From NCBI GenBank assembly GCA_011682715.1, contig JAACEC010000066.1, positions 1 to 5,757 on the forward strand: 5,757 bases of DNA, given 5' to 3'. Made by a program: the position numbers and the translations under genes. This document shows, one piece after another, positions 1 through 4,813 of this stretch. The DNA is from Pseudomonadota bacterium (lineage in GTDB: Bacteria; Hydrothermota; 32-111; QNBC01). The notes beneath the pieces are model-generated. The model was not told where the DNA came from. It did not search any database and saw nothing but the letters and a program-made list of their open reading frames with translations. Numbering within the stretch: position 1 is the stretch's first letter; every line of letters begins with the position of its first letter.

Positions 1-683
1 CCGGATCTACGCTTACAGCTCAGCAACCGGACAACAATATCGTGCGTGTTGCAATCCAAACGCTGGCAGCTGTTCTCGGAGGTACGCAAAGCCTTCACAC
101 GAATTCGAGAGACGAAGCACTTGCTCTCCCCACGGAGGATTCGGTAAGAATAGCTCTCAGAACCCAGCAAATAGTAGCATACGAATCAGGTGTTACAAAG
201 ACTATCGATCCACTTGCCGGTTCGTACTACATCGAATCACTTACGGACAAGATAGAAAAAGAAGCATTCGAGTATATCGACAAAATAGAGAAAATGGGCG
301 GTATGGTTGCTGCAATTGAAAGAGGTTTCGTACAGAAGGAGGTACAGGACAGCGCATATAAATACCAGATGGAAATCGAGAAGGGCGACAGGGTTATTGT
401 TGGTGTTAACAAATTTCAAATAGAAGAACCACCGGTGAAAGGATTGTTAAGAGTTGATATGACAATACAGCAAAAACAGGTAGAAAAATTGAAGAGGATA
501 AAAGAAAGCAGAGACAACATAAGGGTTAAAAGCATACTATCCGAATTGGAAAAGAAGGCGGAAGGTAATTCGAACTTAATGCCGATAATTCTTGAAGCCG
601 TAAAGTCCTATGCATCCATTGGGGAAATTACAAACACCCTGAGAAAGGTTTTCGGTGAGTATAAGGAAAATATTGTCCTGTAA
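1..683 (+). CDS. mcmA1: Methylmalonyl-CoA mutase, catalytic (large) subunit, 3' part
   Basis: Partial gene: the frame is open from base 3 and the 5' end lies outside the window. The 226 visible residues are the C-terminal part of an adenosylcobalamin-dependent acyl-CoA mutase catalytic subunit. The GTG at 42 is not the start, because the 13 codons before it continue the family signature (GSTLTAQQPDNN, running into GGTQSLHTNS at visible residues 26-35). Further family blocks are ALPTE (41-45), IDPLAGSYYIE (68-78), GGMVAAIERGF (99-109) and GDRVIVGVNKF (128-138). The protein ends after the usual GEI..LR.VFGEY block with no cobalamin domain, so the mutase is of the split type and the B12 domain is the next gene. 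It interconverts succinyl-CoA and (R)-methylmalonyl-CoA. The specificity residues that separate it from isobutyryl-CoA and related mutases lie upstream and cannot be read; the epimerase and decarboxylase downstream argue for methylmalonyl-CoA. Confidence 0.95.
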   Translation, partial: GSTLTAQQPDNNIVRVAIQTLAAVLGGTQSLHTNSRDEALALPTEDSVRIALRTQQIVAYESGVTKTIDPLAGSYYIESLTDKIEKEAFEYIDKIEKMGGMVAAIERGFVQKEVQDSAYKYQMEIEKGDRVIVGVNKFQIEEPPVKGLLRVDMTIQQKQVEKLKRIKESRDNIRVKSILSELEKKAEGNSNLMPIILEAVKSYASIGEITNTLRKVFGEYKENIVL

Positions 684-687
684 GGAG
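681..687 (+). promoter_or_regulatory. Shine-Dalgarno overlapping the mcmA1 stop codon
   Basis: TAAGGAG contains the TAA stop of the catalytic subunit (681-683) and a strong GGAG ribosome-binding core (684-687). The core is 5 nt before the ATG at 693. It overlaps the in-frame GTG at 687, which therefore cannot be its start. The site sets the start of the B12-binding subunit and suggests that termination and re-initiation are coupled. Confidence 0.8.
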
Positions 688-692
688 TGAGT

Positions 693-1097
693 ATGGAAAG
701 AAAGATAAGAATTTTGATAGCAAAGCCGGGACTCGACGGACATGACAGAGGAGCAAAATTCATAGCACGAGCTTTAAGAGATGCAGGAATGGAAGTTATT
801 TATACGGGGATAAGGCAAACCCCGGAATCAATAGCGGATACGGCGATTCAAGAAGATGTCGATTTCGTGGGATTGTCCCTTTTATCCGGAGCTCACAATG
901 TCCTTTTCCCAAAAGTGGTGGAGGAGTTAAAGAAAAAGGGAGCTGAGGATATAATTGTGTTCGGAGGTGGTGTAATCCCTGAAGATGATATACCGTTTTT
1001 AAAGGGAAAGGGAATACAGGCGGTATTCACCTCCGGAACCAGTATAAATGATGTTATTGATTTCATAAATGTTAAGATGAATGAAAAAAACAGATAA
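693..1097 (+). CDS. mcmA2: Methylmalonyl-CoA mutase, cobalamin-binding (small) subunit
   Basis: A 134-residue stand-alone B12-binding protein with a Rossmann-like fold. It has the DxHxxG signature as DGHDRG at residues 15-20, where His17 is the expected lower axial cobalt ligand. It also has SLLSG at 62-66 and a glycine-rich VFGGGVIP at 89-96, both of which normally line the nucleotide tail of the cofactor. It pairs with the upstream catalytic subunit to form the active mutase. The start is the ATG at 693 because GGAG at 684-687 is 5 nt away; the in-frame GTG at 687 overlaps that site. The length is normal for split mutase small subunits. The 3' end overlaps meaB by 17 bp, and the overlap carries a run of seven A. 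Isobutyryl- or hydroxyisobutyryl-CoA mutase small subunits look similar, so substrate is inferred from context. Confidence 0.94.
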   Translation: MERKIRILIAKPGLDGHDRGAKFIARALRDAGMEVIYTGIRQTPESIADTAIQEDVDFVGLSLLSGAHNVLFPKVVEELKKKGAEDIIVFGGGVIPEDDIPFLKGKGIQAVFTSGTSINDVIDFINVKMNEKNR

Positions 1098-2046
1098 TCT
1101 CATCGAAAATATTAAGAGTGGAGATATTAGGTCAATTGCAAGGGGAATATCAATTGTTGAGAACGGTGGATATGAAAGAGAAATGATTTTACAGGGGGTA
1201 TATACCGAAGGACACTCGTATATTGTAGGTATTACGGGACCTCCCGGAGCGGGAAAGAGTTCATTAATCGATTTATTGATCAATAAGTTTAAAAATTATT
1301 TTAAAAAAGTTGCAGTACTAGCCATTGATCCGAGTTCTCCCTTCACTGGAGGGGCGATTCTCGGTGACAGAATAAGAATGCAAAGGCATACCGGCGATCC
1401 GGATGTTTACATCAGGAGCATGGCTTCAAGAGGACATCTCGGTGGAATTTCAGGAGCTACAAAGGATGCAATCAAAGTTGTTTCCGCAGCGGGATATGAT
1501 CTCGTGATTGTGGAAACAGTAGGTGTTGGTCAGAGCGAAATAGATGTGGTGAAACTTGCCGACACAACCGTTTTGGTTCTTGTCCCCGGGTTAGGAGATG
1601 AAATTCAGGCTATGAAGTCCGGTATTATGGAGATAGGTGATCTCTTTGTCATAAATAAATCTGACAGACCGGAATCGGAAAAACTGGCAACTATTGTCAA
1701 ATGGATGGTGGACGAACATTACAAAGAAAAAAAATATAAACCTCCCATTATACTAACGTCGGTGTACAAAAATGAGGGAATAGAGGAAACTGCCCGAGGG
1801 ATTATATCGCACAAAGATTATATCTATGAAAACAATATTCATGCACAAAAGATAAAAATGAGAATTGAAGATGACATCAGAGGGCTTCTGGAGGGAAAAC
1901 TCAATAGTTTCATCGAGCATCATATAAAGTATCCGGAACGAATAGAGCAGTGGGTCGAAAAAATTTATAACGGTCGTTCCACTCCGTTTGATATAGTGAA
2001 GGACATACACGAAAATTTAATTATAGATGTTAAGGAGAAAATATGA
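1081..2046 (+). CDS. meaB: MeaB/ArgK-family G-protein chaperone of methylmalonyl-CoA mutase
   Basis: A 321-residue P-loop GTPase of the MeaB/ArgK (human MMAA) family. The Walker A motif is GPPGAGKS at 53-60, IDPSSP is at 82-87, the family signature ETVGVGQSE is at 145-153, [19 protein letters not shown] is at 169-187, and the guanine-specificity motif NKSD is at 192-195. The C-terminal third is the helical dimerisation arm. MeaB uses GTP hydrolysis to gate transfer of adenosylcobalamin into the mutase and to protect it from inactivation. It is often encoded beside the mutase, as here. The ATG at 1081 is chosen because the N-terminus ([20 protein letters not shown]) begins where the family begins. 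It overlaps the preceding gene by 17 bp, and the upstream sequence (TTAAGATGA) has only a weak Shine-Dalgarno, so translation probably depends on coupling. The old ArgK kinase name does not describe the function. Confidence 0.95.
   Translation: MKKTDNLIENIKSGDIRSIARGISIVENGGYEREMILQGVYTEGHSYIVGITGPPGAGKSSLIDLLINKFKNYFKKVAVLAIDPSSPFTGGAILGDRIRMQRHTGDPDVYIRSMASRGHLGGISGATKDAIKVVSAAGYDLVIVETVGVGQSEIDVVKLADTTVLVLVPGLGDEIQAMKSGIMEIGDLFVINKSDRPESEKLATIVKWMVDEHYKEKKYKPPIILTSVYKNEGIEETARGIISHKDYIYENNIHAQKIKMRIEDDIRGLLEGKLNSFIEHHIKYPERIEQWVEKIYNGRSTPFDIVKDIHENLIIDVKEKI
2031..2037 (+). promoter_or_regulatory. Shine-Dalgarno for mce, inside the meaB 3' end
   Basis: TAAGGAG with its GGAG core at 2034-2037 is 5 nt before the ATG at 2043. 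That ATG shares an ATGA with the meaB stop TGA (2044-2046). This is a classic four-base stop/start overlap and supports coupled translation of meaB and the epimerase. Confidence 0.8.
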
Positions 2047-2441
2047 TAAAAAAAATAGATCACATAGGTATAGCCGTTGAGAATCTCGAAAGCAGTATTG
2101 CCACATTCAGAGACGTACTCGGTTTGGAACTTGTGGAAACGGAAGATGTCCCGGATCAAAAGGTAAAAGTCGCGAAATTTAGAGTAGGGAATGTTGATAT
2201 TGAGCTGCTACAGGCAATTTCCGAGGAAAGTTCTATTGCAAAATATATTGCAAAGAAAGGACAGGGAATACACCATATTGCATACGAAGTCGATGATATA
2301 GTAAAAACAATAGACGAACTTGAAAAAAAAGGTGTGACGATGATAGATAAAATTCCGAGGGAAGGTGCAGGAGGGAAGAAAATTGCTTTTGTGCACCCAA
2401 AATCAACATCAAAAATTTTAACTGAACTCTGTGAGGATTAA
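2043..2441 (+). CDS. mce: Methylmalonyl-CoA epimerase
   Basis: A 132-residue single-domain protein of the vicinal oxygen chelate (glyoxalase) superfamily, with the two beta-alpha-beta-beta-beta modules expected. It interconverts (R)- and (S)-methylmalonyl-CoA through a metal-bound enolate. Visible family features are [11 protein letters not shown] at 5-15 with metal ligand His7, the IELLQ strand at 53-57 with Glu54 at the second ligand position, [11 protein letters not shown] at 75-85 with His77/His78, and the closing LTEL at 126-129 with Glu128 at the conserved ligand/catalytic glutamate position. HPKST at 118-122 is also typical of the epimerase subgroup. The length matches bacterial epimerases. 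It supplies the stereoisomer link between the mutase, which uses (R), and the decarboxylase, which uses (S). The assignment over other glyoxalase-fold proteins rests on these motifs plus the operon. A run of eight A (2048-2055) lies within the first codons. Confidence 0.94.
   Translation: MIKKIDHIGIAVENLESSIATFRDVLGLELVETEDVPDQKVKVAKFRVGNVDIELLQAISEESSIAKYIAKKGQGIHHIAYEVDDIVKTIDELEKKGVTMIDKIPREGAGGKKIAFVHPKSTSKILTELCED
2433..2437 (+). promoter_or_regulatory. Shine-Dalgarno deciding the mmdA start
   Basis: GAGGA lies in the last codons of mce, 6 nt before the ATG at 2444 and 12 nt before the second in-frame ATG at 2450. The spacing favours 2444. A second GGAGG at 2452-2456 falls inside the new gene and has no suitably spaced start codon after it. 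Confidence 0.65.
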
Positions 2442-2443
2442 AT

Positions 2444-3994
2444 ATGAGTATGGAGGAAAAGATACTAAACTTAAAAAAATTTAAGGAAGAGGCTAAACTC
2501 GGAGGCGGAGAGAAGAGGATTGCAAGGCAGCATGAAAAGGGTAAGTATACCGCCAGGGAAAGAATAGAAAAATTGCTTGATCCGGGAAGTTTTGAAGAGC
2601 TGGATATATTTGTCGAGCACGAAAGTCATAATTTCGGAATAGATAAACAGCACTATCCGGGAGACGGTGTTGTTGTGGGATACGGAACCATAGACGGGAG
2701 ATTGGTTTACCTGTTCTCTCATGATTTTACCGTATTCGGAGGTTCTCTCTCGAGAGCGTTTGCTAATAAGGTAATTAAAGTAATGGATCTTGCAGCCAAA
2801 GTGGGAGCCCCCGTCATAGGAATTAACGACTCGGGAGGAGCGAGAATTCAGGAAGGAGTCGATTCACTTGCCGGATACGGTGATATTTTTCTTAAAAATG
2901 TCTTGTACTCGGGTGTTGTTCCGCAGATTTCGGCTATTGTCGGTCCGTGTGCCGGAGGAGCTGTTTATTCTCCCGCAATCACCGATTTTATATTTATGGT
3001 GAGGAATACGAGTTATATGTTTGTTACGGGACCGAGAGTGGTTAAAACGGTTACTAACGAAGAAGTTTCCACCGAGGATCTCGGCGGTTGTGTAGTGCAT
3101 AATACCAAGAGCGGGGTATCTCATTTTTCCTGTAATAATGAGGATGATTTGATCGAGAGAATAAAGAAATTATTAAGTTTCATACCGCAAAACAACATGG
3201 AACTACCGCCCCGCATCCCCAACGACGACCCCATAAACAGACAATGTTTAAATTTGAATAACTATGTTCCGGACAACCCTAACAAGCCTTATGATGTAAA
3301 GGACATAATTCATGAGATTGTGGATAACGGTGATTTTTTTGAGGTTCAGGAACTGTTTGCCACAAATATCGTTATCGGCTTCGCGAGATTTAACGGTAAT
3401 TCCGTGGGCATAGTTGCCAATCAACCAAAGTATCTTGCCGGAGTGCTTGATATAAATGCCTCTGTCAAAGCGGCTCGTTTTGTCCGTTTCTGTGATTCTT
3501 TTAACATACCTCTTGTAACACTTGAGGATGTTCCCGGTTTTCTGCCCGGAACAAGGCAGGAGCACGGCGGGATAATCAAACACGGTGCAAAACTCCTTTT
3601 CGCATATGCCGAAGCTACCGTTCCCAAGATCACGGTTGTGATGAGAAAAGCCTATGGAGGAGCTTACGATGTTATGAGTTCAAAGCATTTGAGAGGAGAT
3701 ATGAATTACGCATGGCCCTCTGCGGAAATAGCTGTAATGGGTCCCAAAGGAGCGGTGGAGATTATTTTCAGAAAAGAGCTGTTAAAATCCGATAACGTGG
3801 AAGAGGAACTGGCAAAACATGAGAAGGAATACCGTGATAAATTCGCAAATCCCTATGTAGCGGCTAAAAAGGGCTATATCGACGATGTTATAGAACCACA
3901 GAATACTCGATACAAAATTATAATGGCACTCGAAATGTTAAAAAACAAGAAAGAAAAATTACCGTTTAAAAAACACGGTAATATTCCCTTGTAG
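2444..3994 (+). CDS. mmdA: Methylmalonyl-CoA decarboxylase alpha subunit (carboxyltransferase)
   Basis: A 516-residue biotin-dependent acyl-CoA carboxyltransferase with two crotonase-fold halves, the normal length for MmdA/PccB proteins. N-half signatures are [19 protein letters not shown] at 131-149, GPCAGGA at 167-173 (first oxyanion hole) and [18 protein letters not shown] at 192-209. C-half signatures are [21 protein letters not shown] at 361-381, [11 protein letters not shown] at 401-411 (second oxyanion hole) and [18 protein letters not shown] at 423-440. The protein ends in HGNIPL, as is usual for the family. In the decarboxylase it transfers the carboxyl group of (S)-methylmalonyl-CoA to biotin on MmdC, giving propionyl-CoA. 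By sequence alone it could be a propionyl-CoA carboxylase beta subunit. The MmdD, MmdC and MmdB genes directly after it, and the absence of a biotin carboxylase, favour the sodium-pump decarboxylase. The linker at residues 248-266 is encoded by unusually C-rich DNA. Confidence 0.93.
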   Translation: MSMEEKILNLKKFKEEAKLGGGEKRIARQHEKGKYTARERIEKLLDPGSFEELDIFVEHESHNFGIDKQHYPGDGVVVGYGTIDGRLVYLFSHDFTVFGGSLSRAFANKVIKVMDLAAKVGAPVIGINDSGGARIQEGVDSLAGYGDIFLKNVLYSGVVPQISAIVGPCAGGAVYSPAITDFIFMVRNTSYMFVTGPRVVKTVTNEEVSTEDLGGCVVHNTKSGVSHFSCNNEDDLIERIKKLLSFIPQNNMELPPRIPNDDPINRQCLNLNNYVPDNPNKPYDVKDIIHEIVDNGDFFEVQELFATNIVIGFARFNGNSVGIVANQPKYLAGVLDINASVKAARFVRFCDSFNIPLVTLEDVPGFLPGTRQEHGGIIKHGAKLLFAYAEATVPKITVVMRKAYGGAYDVMSSKHLRGDMNYAWPSAEIAVMGPKGAVEIIFRKELLKSDNVEEELAKHEKEYRDKFANPYVAAKKGYIDDVIEPQNTRYKIIMALEMLKNKKEKLPFKKHGNIPL

Positions 3995-3997
3995 GAG
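3992..3997 (+). promoter_or_regulatory. Shine-Dalgarno overlapping the mmdA stop codon
   Basis: TAGGAG joins the TAG stop of mmdA (3992-3994) to a GGAG core (3994-3997), 5 nt before the ATG at 4003 of the membrane anchor gene. The arrangement matches the junctions at 681 and 4802. Confidence 0.8.
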
Positions 3998-4002
3998 AAA
4001 TT

Positions 4003-4383
4003 ATGATAGACATATCGTATCAAATCATCCAATTTACCCAGTTGAAAAGCATAGGTGACGTTTTGTTGTTTTCCGTATACGGTGTTTTATTCGTTCTTAG
4101 CGGACTGCTTCTCTTATCACTGACGTTGCTTCTGTTCAAACTGATAAATAAGAGAGAAATGAAAAAGCTCGAAATGGAGAATAAGAAAAATAACAAAGAG
4201 GCAATTCCGGAGGTTGGGGAACTCAAGCATTTCGATGATGACATTATTACGGCAATTATAGCGGCAATTGCCATAGAGCAAAAATTGTATCACGAAGACA
4301 ATTTATCCGAACTCACATTACGTTATAGGGGAGAAAACCTAAGCGTATGGCAGATCTCGGATTTAGTAAATATTGGGAGTTAA
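4003..4383 (+). CDS. mmdD: Decarboxylase membrane-anchor subunit, OadG/MmdD type
   Basis: A 126-residue small membrane protein. One strongly hydrophobic helix spans about residues 18-47 and is followed by a highly charged, Lys/Glu-rich stretch (50-67, REMKKLEMENKK onward). A C-terminal block then contains DDDIITAIIAAIAI (78-91) and ENLSVWQISD (111-120). One transmembrane helix, then a charged linker, then a short soluble tail with an Ala/Ile-rich helix and a Trp is the usual plan of OadG and MmdD (delta/gamma) subunits, which anchor the soluble carboxyltransferase and stabilise the complex at the inner membrane. Primary sequence in this family is poorly conserved, so the call leans on topology and on its position between mmdA and the biotin carrier gene, where mmdD is expected. 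The start ATG has a well-placed GGAG. The gene ends 1 bp before the next one. Confidence 0.82.
   Translation: MIDISYQIIQFTQLKSIGDVLLFSVYGVLFVLSGLLLLSLTLLLFKLINKREMKKLEMENKKNNKEAIPEVGELKHFDDDIITAIIAAIAIEQKLYHEDNLSELTLRYRGENLSVWQISDLVNIGS
4375..4379 (+). promoter_or_regulatory. Shine-Dalgarno deciding the mmdC start
   Basis: GGGAG inside the last codons of mmdD is 5 nt before the ATG at 4385. An in-frame TTG at 4373 would add four residues (start at MGVN), but it overlaps this site and has no ribosome-binding site of its own, so the ATG is preferred. Confidence 0.75.
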
Positions 4384-4384
4384 T

Positions 4385-4804
4385 ATGGCACAGTATATTA
4401 TTACGATAAACGGAAAGGATTATAACGTGGATGTTAAGAGTATAAAGGGGACTCTCGCCGTCATAGAGGTGAACGGGAAAATTGTCAAAGTAAATATCAA
4501 GGATTTTGGGAAAAAAGAAATGGTTAAAAAACCAAGATTTAACAGTTCTCCTTCTTTAGTAGACGAAATAGTTCCCGTTACAAATAAACCGACTGTTATC
4601 AAAGCTTCACTTCCCGGAATTATACTCAAAGTTTTAGTGAAGGAGGGTGATAAAGTAAAGGCGGGACAAGATGTAATCGTTATGGAAGCAATGAAAATGG
4701 AAAATCAGATTCAAGCAAATGTAGGCGGAACGGTAAAGAAGATATATGTAAGAGAAGAGGACACAGTACAACAGGATGTTCCTTTGATTGAAATCGAGCC
4801 TTAA
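4385..4804 (+). CDS. mmdC: Biotin carrier subunit of methylmalonyl-CoA decarboxylase
   Basis: A 139-residue biotinyl-lipoyl domain protein. The C-terminal domain (about 71-138) carries the biotinylation motif EAMKM at 101-105, so Lys104 is the expected biotin attachment site. It is flanked by the usual LPGII..VLVKEGDKVKAGQ (76-95) and GGTVKKI..EEDTVQQD (114-131) hairpins. An N-terminal beta-rich segment (1-45) and a linker (46-70) precede it. It shuttles carboxybiotin from MmdA to the membrane subunit MmdB, and a biotin-protein ligase encoded elsewhere must modify it. The linker is short and holds only a few prolines, unlike the long Ala/Pro-rich linkers of many decarboxylase carriers. An acetyl-CoA carboxylase BCCP or glutaconyl-CoA decarboxylase carrier would show the same motif, and the operon makes MmdC the best reading. 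The start at 4385 is set by GGGAG at 4375-4379. Confidence 0.93.
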   Translation: MAQYIITINGKDYNVDVKSIKGTLAVIEVNGKIVKVNIKDFGKKEMVKKPRFNSSPSLVDEIVPVTNKPTVIKASLPGIILKVLVKEGDKVKAGQDVIVMEAMKMENQIQANVGGTVKKIYVREEDTVQQDVPLIEIEP

Positions 4805-4808
4805 GGAG
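4802..4808 (+). promoter_or_regulatory. Shine-Dalgarno overlapping the mmdC stop codon
   Basis: TAAGGAG joins the TAA stop of mmdC (4802-4804) to a GGAG core (4805-4808), 5 nt before the ATG at 4814. It is the same heptamer and spacing as at the mcmA1/mcmA2 junction. Confidence 0.8.
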
Positions 4809-4813
4809 AAAAT

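Noticed and set aside
42..44. GTG as the start of the first gene
   Set aside because: The codons upstream, from base 3, continue the mutase signature (GSTLTAQQPDNN), so the gene is truncated by the window rather than starting here.
1012..1028. Hairpin GAATAC-AGGCG-GTATTC
   Set aside because: A 6-bp stem inside the mcmA2 coding region with no following T-run. It is too short and in the wrong place for a terminator.
1242..1254. Hairpin TCCCG-GAG-CGGGA
   Set aside because: It encodes the MeaB P-loop (PPGAGK), so the symmetry follows from Pro and Gly codons and the stem is only 5 bp.
999..1283. A 94-codon minus-strand open frame across mcmA2 and meaB
   Set aside because: It crosses two clearly coding + strand genes, including the meaB P-loop, and has no motif or plausible start signal.
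3248..3633. Two overlapping minus-strand open frames of 111 and 70 codons
   Set aside because: Both are antisense to the conserved C-half of mmdA, where the + strand protein is unambiguous. They overlap each other in different frames and match nothing I recognise.
3961..3979. ACCGT...ACGGT inverted repeat at the end of mmdA
   Set aside because: A 5-bp stem with a 9-nt loop, no T-run, and within the last codons of the gene before a tightly coupled start. It is not a convincing terminator.
2444..3994. Reading the carboxyltransferase as a propionyl-CoA carboxylase beta subunit
   Set aside because: No biotin carboxylase gene is present and the next three genes are the anchor, carrier and Na+ pump of a decarboxylase. 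The sequence alone does not exclude dual use with a carboxylase encoded elsewhere.
4250..4271. Short direct repeat of GGCAATT in mmdD
   Set aside because: Only seven bases, explained by the repeated Ala-Ile codons of a hydrophobic helix.
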